From positions 1-64,000 of the forward strand of contig JAFXCL010000005.1 in the NCBI GenBank assembly GCA_017521485.1: DNA of 64,000 bases. The letters are read 5' to 3'. Source of the DNA: Oscillospiraceae bacterium (GTDB lineage: Bacteria > Bacillota > Clostridia > Oscillospirales > Oscillospiraceae). This document shows, piece after piece, positions 7,993 through 17,517 of this stretch; position 1 is the first letter of the stretch; every line of letters starts with the position of its first letter. The translations under genes were made by a program, and so were the position numbers. Below the pieces are notes generated by a model that was not told the origin of the DNA, did no database searches, and saw only the letters and a list, made by a program, of their open reading frames with translations.

Positions 7993-8022
7993 AAAAATCC
8001 CCTGCCGGTTGGCAGGGGATTT
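7993..8022 (-). terminator. Intrinsic terminator of the lipoprotein gene
   Basis: 12-bp stem AAATCCCCTGCC (7995-8006) with GGCAGGGGATTT (8011-8022), loop GGTT; read on the minus strand it ends in a run of T. Confidence 0.85.
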
Positions 8023-8032
8023 GGTGTTTTGA

Positions 8033-8815
8033 TTACTCAGCAGCAGCAACAGCAGTGATGTGGGTGTTAACGCCCTCATACCAGTACAGGAAGCCGGTGA
8101 TGTCAACCACATCGCCTTCCTTCAGCTCACCAACAGCCTTGTAGACATCGGTGTCGGGATCGGTGAGATAGCGCTCCACGCAGAAGCTGTACTCGTCCTC
8201 GCCCTTGGCAACAGTGACATAAATGTCATCGCCGGGCTCGCCGTTCTTGTACTCGATCTTCTTAATGGTCAGACCCTTGAAGGAAACCAGCTTGTTCTGA
8301 TGCTTGATCAGATCGTCGGTGCCCAGCAGGTCAGTCACATCCAGAGCCTCGGCAACGAAGGTGTCAGCGCCATCGACGAACTCGAAGGTAGCGTCCATGA
8401 TCTCAACCTCACCTGCCCACTCGCCCTTATAGCCGGTGACACGGATCTTGGTTCCAGCAGTCAGCTTTGCAGCATCCTCTTCGGAGCAAGCCATCTCATA
8501 GATGAAGTATGCACCGTCAGCATCCTGTGCGTAAACAGTGATCTTATCTTCCCACCAGGACTGGGTAGCCTGCACATAAGCTTCAACCACAACAGCTGCT
8601 TCCAGCTCTGCAGCGGCATACTCTTCATAGGTCATAACTTCCACTTCGTCAGCAAGGGTGGAAGCATCAGGAGGAAGGGTGTCTTCCAGACCGAAGGTAG
8701 CATCCACAGTGGGCGCAGTAGTCGTTGCTTCGGTTGTCTCGTCGGTGTTAGCGCCACAGGCTGCGAAAGCCATCATCATACACAGCGCCAACAGGATTGC
8801 AAGAATTTTTTTCAT
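8033..8815 (-). CDS. Lipoprotein with OB-fold-like domains
   Basis: The 260-residue protein has a lipoprotein signal (MKKILAILLALCMMMAFAAC, lipobox FAAC) followed by a Thr/Glu-rich linker (TDETTEATTTAPT). The rest consists of two beta-rich segments: TAGTKIRVTGYKGEWAG and KEGDVVDITGFLYWYEGVNTHITAV. The second kind of segment looks like the OB-fold seen in bacterial YhcR/BOF-type secreted proteins, suggesting ligand or nucleic-acid binding outside the cell. That assignment rests on pattern only. It is monocistronic, with its own promoter and terminator. Confidence 0.65.
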   Translation of the reverse strand: MKKILAILLALCMMMAFAACGANTDETTEATTTAPTVDATFGLEDTLPPDASTLADEVEVMTYEEYAAAELEAAVVVEAYVQATQSWWEDKITVYAQDADGAYFIYEMACSEEDAAKLTAGTKIRVTGYKGEWAGEVEIMDATFEFVDGADTFVAEALDVTDLLGTDDLIKHQNKLVSFKGLTIKKIEYKNGEPGDDIYVTVAKGEDEYSFCVERYLTDPDTDVYKAVGELKEGDVVDITGFLYWYEGVNTHITAVAAAE

Positions 8816-8872
8816 TGTTCATTCTCCTTTTTAATCGTTGGGGTGGATAAACTTATGGTTTCAACAAAAGCT

Positions 8873-8900
8873 ATTATACAGGAAAAAATCAAATAATCAA
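8873..8900 (-). promoter_or_regulatory. Promoter of the lipoprotein gene
   Basis: Minus-strand TTGATT (8895-8900), 16 bp, TATAAT (8873-8878). The -35 overlaps the stop codon of the upstream solute-binding protein gene. Confidence 0.7.
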
Positions 8901-10507
8901 TAGGTATTCTGATTTTTTTCTTTTTTTCTGCGGACAAATGTCGCTGCAGCATACACGCCCATCAGCATCCAGATGCCGGCTAGAGACCACAGCAGCACCT
9001 TAGAAGCCGTGGGCAGTGCGCCCAGACTTGCCTTTCCGGTCAGTCCTCCGCTGCCCCCCACCTGATCCAGCCGGTACAGGGAAGTCACATCGGAAAACAG
9101 CTTCTGCATATAAGCATCGTCTACCGTTTCGCCCCGGCGGGTGGCCTTTCTCACGTCTTCGATCATTTGTCCCGCAGCATCCCGGAGGGATGCAGAGCCG
9201 TTAAATACCGGGGTGACGAAGGTATTGTCCACATTGTCAAGGAGCAGCCCGGTTGCCTGAAGCTTGATATCATAATAAAAATCGTTATCCTCCCCACCCC
9301 TGCTCAGGTAATCCTGATACTGGGGGGTGTTCTGGGCTTTGGAGGTAACAGGCACATAGCCCTCCGTCTGGGAATAGGCGATCTGCACATCGTTTGTGAT
9401 CATATACTGGGCAAAGAGCCAGCTTGCCAGCACCTCCTGCGGGTCTTCCTTATTGAACACGCACAGGGAAGGACCTTGAGAGATCATCTGGGGATTGTCC
9501 GTATTGTACTGGGGAACGGTCATGACCGCCGTTTCAAACTGCACCAGATTTTCTTCTGCAATGTCCACAAGGGGTGCATCGCTGCCCATCCAGGTAGCAC
9601 CCGCGGTGGAGTCCACTGCAAAAATGCACTGGCCGGCATTTAAGAAATTGGCAGGATAGCCGATGCTTTTGAAGGTATTGAATGCACCGGTTGCCGCGCC
9701 GTTGCGCACATCCAGCAGAATTTCCTTTGTGGTATCGTTGAAGATCTGAATCTCTCCGTTTTGGCTGGCGTAGCCCGCATTTTGCTGGCGGAGCATCTGG
9801 ATCATCATATTGTCCGTGGACTTATAGATGAAGGGGATCAGCACTTTTTGGCCGTTGACAAGGTAATTCCCGTTTTCGTCCTTCTCCATTGCCGCCTGAG
9901 AAACCTCCCATACGAAATCCCAGGTGAGGGTCTCCGGCAGGGTGTAGCCCAGCTTTTCCACAAAGGTCTTGTTTACATAACATGCCTCAGTGGAGCGCAT
10001 ATAGGGAATGGCATAGTGCTGTCCGTTCAAGACACACTCGCTTAAAAACTGGGGAATGATCTCATCCTGAGTCGGTCCGTCGAATAAGACTTCACTGCCA
10101 CCCAGTCCGTACTTCTCGTGGGCAAACAGTCCATCCAGGGGCACAACCGTGTTTTCACCGGTCATATAAGTAGCAATGTGATCCGGGTAGGTAATACACA
10201 CGTTGGGGGTCGTGCCGGTGGCAATGTTGGTAATCACATCGTTATAGATCTTTCCGTAATCGGTATACAGGCGCAGATTCACGGTAATGTTGGGATACAG
10301 CGCCTGAAAGTCTTCGATGGCCTGTTTGTAGATATTCACTTGTGTAATATTGGTATCGTTTTTTGCCCAGAAGGTGATCTCATACTGCCGGGCAGTATCG
10401 AAACTTTCCGGAACAGCGAAGGCTTCTGTTTTCTGGGCGCCGTGACAGCCGGTCAGACCCCACAGGACCGCCAGCACCAGTAAAAGGGCAAGAAGCTTTT
10501 GTTTCAT
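8897..10507 (-). CDS. Sugar ABC transporter solute-binding protein, with lipobox and C-terminal membrane helix
   Basis: Family 1 extracellular solute-binding protein of 536 residues. The N-terminus has a lipobox (LWGLTGC, Cys 21), and the mature part shows the family pattern ITFWAKNDTN, YPNITVNLRLYTDY and LTWDFVWEVSQAA. Unusually, after the binding domain there is a linker and a predicted membrane helix (VLLWSLAGIWMLMGVYAAATF) followed by a basic tail, so it would be anchored at both ends; typical relatives are about 420-450 residues and end without a helix. Its start overlaps the upstream permease stop (ATGA). Alpha-glucan substrates are likely because malQ and glgP are adjacent. Confidence 0.85.
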   Translation of the reverse strand: MKQKLLALLLVLAVLWGLTGCHGAQKTEAFAVPESFDTARQYEITFWAKNDTNITQVNIYKQAIEDFQALYPNITVNLRLYTDYGKIYNDVITNIATGTTPNVCITYPDHIATYMTGENTVVPLDGLFAHEKYGLGGSEVLFDGPTQDEIIPQFLSECVLNGQHYAIPYMRSTEACYVNKTFVEKLGYTLPETLTWDFVWEVSQAAMEKDENGNYLVNGQKVLIPFIYKSTDNMMIQMLRQQNAGYASQNGEIQIFNDTTKEILLDVRNGAATGAFNTFKSIGYPANFLNAGQCIFAVDSTAGATWMGSDAPLVDIAEENLVQFETAVMTVPQYNTDNPQMISQGPSLCVFNKEDPQEVLASWLFAQYMITNDVQIAYSQTEGYVPVTSKAQNTPQYQDYLSRGGEDNDFYYDIKLQATGLLLDNVDNTFVTPVFNGSASLRDAAGQMIEDVRKATRRGETVDDAYMQKLFSDVTSLYRLDQVGGSGGLTGKASLGALPTASKVLLWSLAGIWMLMGVYAAATFVRRKKEKNQNTY

Positions 10508-11379
10508 CCCTTCATACCTCCTCTGGACACCCCTGCCATGATCTTCTTCCGGAAGATGAGAAACAGCACGATCAGCGGTACAGAAATCACAACCACCGCC
10601 GCCATCATGGCCGGGATGTTCTCTCTGCCCAAGCCGTTTTCCCGAATCTCCTGAATTCCGTTTGACACCAGAAAATAGGCTTCGTTATCGGTAACCAGTC
10701 TGGGCCATACGAAGCTGTTCCAGCATTCGATCACCTTTAGGATCGTAACCGTGATCAGGGTAGGCTTGCAAATGGGGATCATAACCTTCCACAGGTATTT
10801 GAAGTCGGAAGTGCCGTCCACCTTTGCGGCGTAATACAATTCGTCCGGAATCTGGGCGAAATTCTCTTTTAACAGATAGATGTAAAAGACGGATGCTACC
10901 GACGGCAGGATCAGACCCATAAAGGTATTGCGCAGGTCCAGCTCTGTGACCGTCATAAAGTTGGTGATCACAACCAGCTCACTGGGGATCATCATCAGTG
11001 CCAGAAATAAAGTAAAAGCAAGATTCTTTCCCTTAAAGTCCAGCCGGGCAAAGGAAAATGCCGCAAGGACTGTTACCACCAGCATAATGGCAGTGGTGGC
11101 AAGGGTGAAGATCAGGGTGTTTACCAGATAGTCCGCAAGGGGTACAGCGGTAAACACTTCCTTGTAATTTTCCAGCGTGGGGTTCAGGGTGTAAAGCTTG
11201 GGAATAAATTCTCCGTTATACGCCCCATAGCTTTTAACGGAGCTGAGGATCATCCAGTAGAAGGGAAAGAGCACCAGCACTGCCCAAAGGGTCAAAAAGG
11301 TATAGATGATAATGTTCCGGGCGATCCGCTTTCCCTTTGCGGCCCGCTCCAGATTCTGAAATTCCACTCTCTTTTCCAT
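10504..11379 (-). CDS. Carbohydrate ABC transporter permease (MalG type)
   Basis: A 291-residue inner-membrane permease with about six spans. It carries the cytoplasmic EAA loop that contacts the ATPase: ELYYAAKVDGTSDFKYLWKVMIPICKP read as EAA---G---------I-LP. The opening IIIYTFLTLWAVLVLFPFYWMI is the classic first helix of MalG/UgpE proteins. It lies between the broken MalF-type permease and the solute-binding protein, with which it overlaps by 4 nt. Confidence 0.93.
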   Translation of the reverse strand: MEKRVEFQNLERAAKGKRIARNIIIYTFLTLWAVLVLFPFYWMILSSVKSYGAYNGEFIPKLYTLNPTLENYKEVFTAVPLADYLVNTLIFTLATTAIMLVVTVLAAFSFARLDFKGKNLAFTLFLALMMIPSELVVITNFMTVTELDLRNTFMGLILPSVASVFYIYLLKENFAQIPDELYYAAKVDGTSDFKYLWKVMIPICKPTLITVTILKVIECWNSFVWPRLVTDNEAYFLVSNGIQEIRENGLGRENIPAMMAAVVVISVPLIVLFLIFRKKIMAGVSRGGMKG

Positions 11380-11388
11380 TTTGACACC

Positions 11389-12280
11389 TCAATGATAGTG
11401 GACATACTTCCGGCTGACAAGCAAGTTAATACAGGTGATCGTCAGCACGATAGAAAACAGGATGATCGCCGCCGCCGAAGCATAGGAGGGGTAGCCGCCG
11501 CTGTTTCCGTAAAGCATATCGTAAACATAGCCCACAATGGTATTCATACCGGCGGCGTTGAGATTTGTGCCAAACAGCGCCACCGCATCGGAATAGGCCT
11601 TGAAAGCGCCGATAAAGCCGGTAATGATCAGGTAGAACAGTGACGGAGAGATCATAGGCAGGGTGATCTTTGTGAACATCCGCAGGCGGGATGTGCCGTC
11701 TACCCTTGCAGCGTTGTAGTAGTCCTGATTCACCGATGCCAGCGCGCCGGTAAGGATCAGGATCTTAAAGGGCATAACCACCCAGACCGTATACACGCAC
11801 AGCACCAGCATTTTTGCCCAGTAGGGTCCGTCGATAAAATCCACGGAACTGCCGCCAAACCAGCCGATGAGCATATTCACAAGGCTCAGTGTAAGCAGTC
11901 TTTTTGAAGAGGATCATAAACACCAGACCCACCGCCAGGGTGTTTGTCACATAGGGCAGGAAATAGACGGTCTGATACAAATTCCGCACAGGCTTAATCG
12001 AACTGAGTCCCACAGAGATCAAAAGGGCAATACCGGTGGAAAGAGGTACGGTCACCAGCACCAGGATCAGGGTGTTTTTCAGCGCCTGCAAAAAATAGGG
12101 ATCGTGCAGGACATAATTATAGTTGTATGTGCCGATGCCAAAAAAGGTCTGGGATGCGGAATTGTAGCCCTCCTCGAAGGAGTAGACCAGCACATCGATC
12201 AGCGGGTACACCAAAAACGCGCCTAAGAACAAGACGGCAGGCAGTAAGTAAAGCCAGCCCTTCAGGTTTTGTTTTTTCAT
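11389..12280 (-). pseudogene. MalF-type sugar ABC permease disrupted by a frameshift
   Basis: Two open frames together make one MalF/UgpA permease. The first (12280 down to about 11884) begins MKKQNLKGWLYLLPAVLFLG and runs through LVFMILFKKTAYTE; the second (about 11884 to 11389) continues LVNMLIGWFGG and holds the EAA loop DYYNAARVDGTSRLRMFTKITLPM. The frames meet near AAGGCTC (11881-11887): one base extra or two bases missing joins them, and restoring a Gly codon (TEGLVNML) would look natural. The rest is undamaged, so this is either a recent mutation, a sequence error or, less likely, a recoding site. The start has a GGAG site and follows msmK by 14 nt. Confidence 0.8.
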
Positions 12281-12294
12281 TCTTTTCTCCCCAC

Positions 12295-13395
12295 TCAGCC
12301 TTCCACACCAACACGGACCTGTGTGTCTTTGGAGAACAAAAACACCTTGTTATTCTTAAGATTAAACCGCACCTGCGGCACTGTCACATCGATCTTATTT
12401 TCCGCACTGACAATGGCGCGGACAGCCGTATTCTCGCAGTCAGGATGGGTGCAGACCACCGTGATGTCTCTGCCCATAATCTCCACATTCTTAAGGTCAC
12501 AGCAAAGCGCACCCTGCTTGTCGGGCACAAAGCCCTCAGGACGGATGCCCACAAAAACCTCCTGATCTCCCACACCGGGCACATCCAAAACGGCAGCATC
12601 CCCAATATAGAGCTTACCGTCCTTTACCCCGCCGGAGAACACATTGATAGGCGGTGTGCCAAGGAACTTTGCCACAAACAAATTGGCAGGCTCATCATAG
12701 ACCTCCTGGGGCTTGCCGATCTGCTGCACCACGCCATCCTTCATCACCACGATGATATCGGAGATGCTCATTGCCTCCTCCTGATCGTGGGTAACAAACA
12801 CAGTGGTAATGCCGGTTTCGGTCTGGATGCGTTTTAATTCCTCACGGGTCTGCAGGCGCAGCCGGGCATCCAGATTGGAAAGGGGCTCATCCAGCAGAAG
12901 CACCCGGGGCATTTTCACCAGCGCACGGGCAATCGCCACCCGCTGCTGCTGACCGCCGGACAGCTCATTGGGCTTCCGGTCCAAAAGTCCGTCGATCTGC
13001 ACAAGCTTTGCCGCCTCCTGTGCTTTTTCGAGCATTTGCGCCTTTGACAGTTTGTCCTTGCCTTTCAGGTTCTGCAAAGGGAACAAAATGTTCTGCAGGA
13101 CTGTCAGGTGGGGGTACAGGGCATAATTCTGGAACACCAGTCCCACGCCTCGGTTTTCCGCAGGCAGGTCTGTCACATCTTCTTCTCCAAAGAAAATACG
13201 CCCGCCGGTAGGTGTCAGCAGACCGGAAAGCAAATTCAACGTGGTGCTTTTTCCACAGCCGGAGGGGCCCAGCAGTCCAACAAGCTTGCCGTCGGGGATC
13301 TGGAAGGTAAAATGATCCACCGCCACCACCTCTTTGCCGGACTTTTTATCCCGGGCGGGGAAAACTTTCGTCAGATTTTGCAGAGTTACTTTCAT
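12295..13395 (-). CDS. Sugar ABC transporter ATP-binding protein (MsmK/UgpC type)
   Basis: The 366-residue ATPase has Walker A GPSGCGKST, Q-loop LVFQNYALYPHLTV, signature LSGGQQQR, Walker B VLLLDEP and the switch His in VFVTHDQEEA, then a C-terminal TOBE-type regulatory domain (about 240-366) as in MalK/MsmK. It heads the operon msmK-malF(frameshifted)-malG-binding protein and is divergent from malQ-glgP, so maltodextrin or another alpha-glucan is the probable substrate. A second ATPase of this family, stand-alone, is at 28708-29916. Confidence 0.92.
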   Translation of the reverse strand: MKVTLQNLTKVFPARDKKSGKEVVAVDHFTFQIPDGKLVGLLGPSGCGKSTTLNLLSGLLTPTGGRIFFGEEDVTDLPAENRGVGLVFQNYALYPHLTVLQNILFPLQNLKGKDKLSKAQMLEKAQEAAKLVQIDGLLDRKPNELSGGQQQRVAIARALVKMPRVLLLDEPLSNLDARLRLQTREELKRIQTETGITTVFVTHDQEEAMSISDIIVVMKDGVVQQIGKPQEVYDEPANLFVAKFLGTPPINVFSGGVKDGKLYIGDAAVLDVPGVGDQEVFVGIRPEGFVPDKQGALCCDLKNVEIMGRDITVVCTHPDCENTAVRAIVSAENKIDVTVPQVRFNLKNNKVFLFSKDTQVRVGVEG

Positions 13396-13430
13396 AGTGC
13401 TATTCTCTTTTCTTTTGAATGATTGTCTTT

Positions 13431-13459
13431 ATTATAAGTACTTTTGCACTGGTTTGCAA
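13431..13459 (-). promoter_or_regulatory. Promoter of the sugar ABC operon
   Basis: Minus-strand TTGCAA (13454-13459), 17 bp, TATAAT (13431-13436). Confidence 0.8.
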
Positions 13460-13520
13460 GGGGTTGTTTCGCGGTCATTGGTGCTTTCGCTGGAATCTTC
13501 CCCCTGGACTGTGTTTTTCC

Positions 13521-13549
13521 TTGACAAAGGGGCAAAAAAGTATTACTCT
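13521..13549 (+). promoter_or_regulatory. Possible promoter of malQ-glgP
   Basis: A perfect TTGACA (13521-13526) is followed after 17 bp by a weak TACTCT (13544-13549). The poor -10 suggests activator dependence or a different start. Confidence 0.4.
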
Positions 13550-13646
13550 CAATACTATATATTGGGCGGAGATTATTCTTCCCCTGCTGTATGAACCGTT
13601 CTTTTTGTGGTTGCATACAATATTTTCGTCCTAAGGAGCAGCAAGT

Positions 13647-15140
13647 ATGCGTGAAAGCGGCATATTGATGCATATTACCAGCCTGCCCGGCCCTTACGGG
13701 ATCGGCACATTTGGAAAAAGTGCCTATGCCTTTGTGGATTTTCTGAAAAAAGCCGGCCAGCGCAAGTGGCAGATCCTGCCACTGACCCCAACAGGCTTTG
13801 GCGATTCTCCCTATCAGTCCTGCTCTGCCTTTGCAGGAAATCCTTATTTAATTGATCTACCCTCCCTTGTGCAGGAAGGTCTGCTGGATCAGCAGGTCCT
13901 TGACTGCATTTGCTGGAACCGCACGGAAGACCGGGTGGATTTCGGCTTGCAATACGAAAACCGCGCAAAGGTTTTGAAAATGGCATACAGCCGGTTTGAA
14001 GAAAACGAGGATTTTTGCCGGTTCTGCCGGGAAAACAGCAGCTGGCTTTCAGACTTTTCCCTCTTTCAGGCGCTAAAGGATGAAAACGGCGGCGCGCCTT
14101 GGTATCAGTGGGACAGTGCCTTAAAGCACCGGGACCCGGATGCTGTTTGGAGTGCCCGGCGGCGGCTGAAGGATGCCATCCGTTTTCACAGCTTTGTGCA
14201 GTATGTATTTGACAAACAGTGGCACGCCCTGCACAAATATGCCAATGAAAACGGCGTGCAGATCATTGGAGATGTTCCGATTTATGTGCCGCTGGATTCT
14301 GTGGATGTATGGAGCGCACCGGAATTATATCAGCTGGATAAACACTTAGACCCAGTTGCTGTGGCAGGCTGTCCTCCCGATGCATTTTCTCAGGACGGTC
14401 AGCTTTGGGGCAACCCCCTCTACCGCTGGGATGTCCACCGGCAGGACAAATATGGCTGGTGGATCCGCCGGATGCAAGCTGCTGCAAAGCGGTACGATTT
14501 GATACGGATCGATCATTTCCGGGGCTTTGAAAGCTACTGGTCTGTCCCCTACGGTGACACTACCGCCAGAAATGGTAAGTGGATAAAAGGACCGGGTCTG
14601 CACTTTATGCAGGCACTGAGAAAGGCACTGCCGGATGTGCAGATGATCGCCGAGGACCTGGGTGTGATCACACCGCCGGTAAAGCAGCTGCGGGATGAAG
14701 CCGGTCTTCCCGGCATGAAGGTACTGCAATTTGCCTTTGACCCCGATCACCCCTCGGATTATCTGCCCCACAACTGCACCCCCCACACAGTATGCTATAC
14801 GGGAACCCACGACAATATGACCCTTTCCCAATGGCTCGAGTCGCTGCCGGCAAGAACCCTGCAATATGCAGCCCGGTATATGCACCTGACCGAGGACGAG
14901 GGCTATGTATGGGGCGTGATCCGTACCGCAATGTCTGCCCCCTCAAAGCTTTGTATTCTGCAAATGCAGGATGCACTGGAATTGGGCAGTGACGCAAGAA
15001 TGAACTTCCCCGGCACACAGTCAGGCCAAAACTGGACCTGGCGGGCAGACGGCGGCTTTATGACCGATGCCCTTGCCGAGAAAATAAGAAGCCTGACAGC
15101 CCTTTATGACCGTCTGGCAAATACAGGAAATGGAGTTTGA
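13647..15140 (+). CDS. malQ: 4-alpha-glucanotransferase (amylomaltase)
   Basis: GH77 enzyme that transfers maltosyl or longer glucan segments, disproportionating maltodextrins in the cytosol. The 497-residue protein begins RESGILMHITSLPGPYGIG and shows the GH77 catalytic regions: RIDHFRGF (nucleophile Asp), IAEDLGVITP (acid/base Glu) and YTGTHDNMT (third Asp). Length is normal for the bacterial short form. The start ATG 13647 follows AAGGAGCAG. The stop is just before the glgP start, so the pair is translationally coupled. Confidence 0.95.
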   Translation: MRESGILMHITSLPGPYGIGTFGKSAYAFVDFLKKAGQRKWQILPLTPTGFGDSPYQSCSAFAGNPYLIDLPSLVQEGLLDQQVLDCICWNRTEDRVDFGLQYENRAKVLKMAYSRFEENEDFCRFCRENSSWLSDFSLFQALKDENGGAPWYQWDSALKHRDPDAVWSARRRLKDAIRFHSFVQYVFDKQWHALHKYANENGVQIIGDVPIYVPLDSVDVWSAPELYQLDKHLDPVAVAGCPPDAFSQDGQLWGNPLYRWDVHRQDKYGWWIRRMQAAAKRYDLIRIDHFRGFESYWSVPYGDTTARNGKWIKGPGLHFMQALRKALPDVQMIAEDLGVITPPVKQLRDEAGLPGMKVLQFAFDPDHPSDYLPHNCTPHTVCYTGTHDNMTLSQWLESLPARTLQYAARYMHLTEDEGYVWGVIRTAMSAPSKLCILQMQDALELGSDARMNFPGTQSGQNWTWRADGGFMTDALAEKIRSLTALYDRLANTGNGV

Positions 15141-15142
15141 TT

Positions 15143-17476
15143 ATGGAATATAATTGTCTGAATATCCTTAAGTGGACCGAGGCACAGCTGAAGTACACTT
15201 ACGATGTATCCCTGCAGGAGGCTACCCCCCAGCAGCTGCACGAAGCACTGGGTCAATCGGTGATGATGGCCATTGCAGACAACTGGAGCGGCTCTAAGCA
15301 AGCCCGTCTGCACAAGCGGAAGGCTTATTATATCTCTGCCGAGTACCTGATCGGACGGCTGGTGTATTCCAACCTCTATAATCTGGGCATTCTCGATGAG
15401 ATGAAGCAGCTGTTTGCAGAGCAGGGTGTAGACCTTGCGGTTCTGGAAGATATTGAGGACGCTGCACTGGGCAACGGCGGTCTGGGCAGACTGGCTGCCT
15501 GCTTCTTAGATTCCGCTGCCAGCTGCAACATTCCCCTGTCCGGCTACGGCCTGCGGTATAAGTTCGGTCTCTTTAAGCAGAGCTTTGACGAACACGGCAG
15601 TCAGCGGGAAATGGCAGATGACTGGTCCAAGTACGGCGATCCCTGGTCCTTCCGTCGGTATAATCACACTGTAAAGGTGAAATTCCCGGACCATACTGTG
15701 CTTGCCGTTCCCTATGATGTTCCGGTGATCGGCTATGGCACAAACAACATCGGCACCCTCCGTCTGTGGCAGTGTGAGGCAGAAGAAGAACTGGATTTTA
15801 ACGCCTTTAACGATCAGGATTACCTGCGCGCTCTGACCCAGAAGAACAAGGCAGAGGATATCACCCGTGTTCTGTACCCCAACGATTCCACTTGGGAGGG
15901 CAAGCGCCTGCGTATTAAGCAGCAGTATGTGCTGTCCTCTGCTTCCCTGCAGGATATGCTGCGGGTATATAAGTCTATCCACGGCAACGACCTGACCCAC
16001 TTTGCCGACTACTGCGCAGTGCAGCTCAACGATACCCACCCGGCAATGTCCATTCCGGAGCTGATCCGCCTGCTGATGGCAGAGGGTATGGACTTCGGCC
16101 ATGCATTTGAAATTGCCCGCAAGACCTTCTCCTACACCAACCACACCGTTATGGGTGAGGCACTGGAAAAGTGGCCGCTGGATCTGCTGGGCAGCGTTGT
16201 TCCGGAGATCGTGGATATTATTTGGCGGATCGATGAGAAGCTGAAAAGCGAGCATCCCAACCTGTTTATTATCCGGGATAATACCGCTCATATGGCAAAC
16301 CTGAGTGTTTATGTGGGAAGTTATGTAAACGGCGTTGCGGAGATCCACTCCCAGATTTTGAAGGATGACTGCTTTAAGGATTGGTATCAGGCATTCCCGG
16401 ACCGCTTCCAGAACAAGACCAACGGTGTGACCCCCCGCCGCTGGATGGGTCTGTGCAACCCCGAGCTGACTCAGATGATCAAGTATCGGGTAGGCGGCGA
16501 TTTCCTGAAAGACCTGGATAAGCTGCAAAAGCTCAAGCCCATGATCGACGAAGATATGATCCGTCAGTTCAACACCATCAAGCGCCAGAAAAAGGAGCAA
16601 CTTTGCAAGGTGATTGCCAAGACGGAGGGCATCCGGTTAAATCCTGACTTCCTGTTTGATGTGCAGGTCAAGCGGCTGCACGAGTATAAGCGCCAGCTTC
16701 TCAATGCCCTGAGCATTATGGACATTTACTTCCGCTTGAAGGAGGGTGCATTGCCCAACTTCCAGCCCACAGTCTATCTGTTCGGCGCAAAATCCGCTCC
16801 CGGCTACGCCCGGGCTAAGGCAATTATCCGCTATATCAACCGGATCGCAAATCTCATTAACAACGACCCGGATATGCAGGATAAGCTGAAGGTGGTATTT
16901 GTTCAGAACTACAACTGCTCCTATGCTGAGCATATTATCCCCGCGGCAGATATTTCCGAGCAGATCTCCCCTGCCGGCACAGAGGCTTCCGGCACAGGCA
17001 ATATGAAGCTGATGTTAAACGGCGCTGTGACCTTAGGTACGCTGGACGGTGCCAATGTGGAGATCGTCAAGGAAGCCGGTATGGAAAACAACTATATCTT
17101 CGGTGCTACCGTGGAGCAGATCACCGCCAGCCGAGATTCCTATAACCCCCGCTGGATCTACGATCACAACGATCGCCTGCACCGGGCAATCGACACCCTG
17201 GTGGACGGCACTGTTCCCACAGACAACGATCTGCGGGATCTGTACCACGCACTGCTGGACGGCACTTCCTGGCACAGAGCGGACCACTATTTCCTGCTGA
17301 TGGACTACGAGTCCTATGTGGATGCAAAGCTCCGGGCAAACCAGGACTATGCAGACCGGCTGAATTTCGGCAGAAAATGTCTGATGAATGTGGCAAGCGG
17401 CGGAAAGTTCTCCTCCGACCGGACCATCCGGCAGTACGCTGAAGAGATCTGGCACATTGAGCCGACACAATTTTAA
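15143..17476 (+). CDS. glgP: Glycogen/maltodextrin phosphorylase
   Basis: GT35 enzyme that phosphorolyses alpha-1,4-glucans to glucose 1-phosphate with pyridoxal phosphate. The 777-residue protein has ALGNGGLGRLAACF near residue 110, VQLNDTHPA, TNGVTPRRW, VKRLHEYKRQ and the PLP-binding GTEASGTGNMKLMLNG near residue 615. I prefer ATG 15143 to the overlapping TTG at 15137. It follows malQ and is divergent from an alpha-glucan importer, forming a cytosolic maltodextrin degradation route. Confidence 0.95.
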   Translation: MEYNCLNILKWTEAQLKYTYDVSLQEATPQQLHEALGQSVMMAIADNWSGSKQARLHKRKAYYISAEYLIGRLVYSNLYNLGILDEMKQLFAEQGVDLAVLEDIEDAALGNGGLGRLAACFLDSAASCNIPLSGYGLRYKFGLFKQSFDEHGSQREMADDWSKYGDPWSFRRYNHTVKVKFPDHTVLAVPYDVPVIGYGTNNIGTLRLWQCEAEEELDFNAFNDQDYLRALTQKNKAEDITRVLYPNDSTWEGKRLRIKQQYVLSSASLQDMLRVYKSIHGNDLTHFADYCAVQLNDTHPAMSIPELIRLLMAEGMDFGHAFEIARKTFSYTNHTVMGEALEKWPLDLLGSVVPEIVDIIWRIDEKLKSEHPNLFIIRDNTAHMANLSVYVGSYVNGVAEIHSQILKDDCFKDWYQAFPDRFQNKTNGVTPRRWMGLCNPELTQMIKYRVGGDFLKDLDKLQKLKPMIDEDMIRQFNTIKRQKKEQLCKVIAKTEGIRLNPDFLFDVQVKRLHEYKRQLLNALSIMDIYFRLKEGALPNFQPTVYLFGAKSAPGYARAKAIIRYINRIANLINNDPDMQDKLKVVFVQNYNCSYAEHIIPAADISEQISPAGTEASGTGNMKLMLNGAVTLGTLDGANVEIVKEAGMENNYIFGATVEQITASRDSYNPRWIYDHNDRLHRAIDTLVDGTVPTDNDLRDLYHALLDGTSWHRADHYFLLMDYESYVDAKLRANQDYADRLNFGRKCLMNVASGGKFSSDRTIRQYAEEIWHIEPTQF

Positions 17477-17482
17477 GAAATT

Positions 17483-17517
17483 GGGCGCGTTGCAAATGCA
17501 ACGCGCCCTTATTTTAT
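17483..17517 (+). terminator. Intrinsic terminator after glgP
   Basis: 12-bp perfect stem GGGCGCGTTGCA (17483-17494) and TGCAACGCGCCC (17497-17508) with a 2-nt loop, followed by TTATTTTATT. It belongs to the recurring GGGCG-GTTGC terminator family. Confidence 0.9.

Noticed and set aside
11870..11905. Programmed frameshift in the permease
   Set aside because: No slippery heptamer with downstream stem was evident, and recoding is not known for these permeases; mutation or sequence error is simpler.
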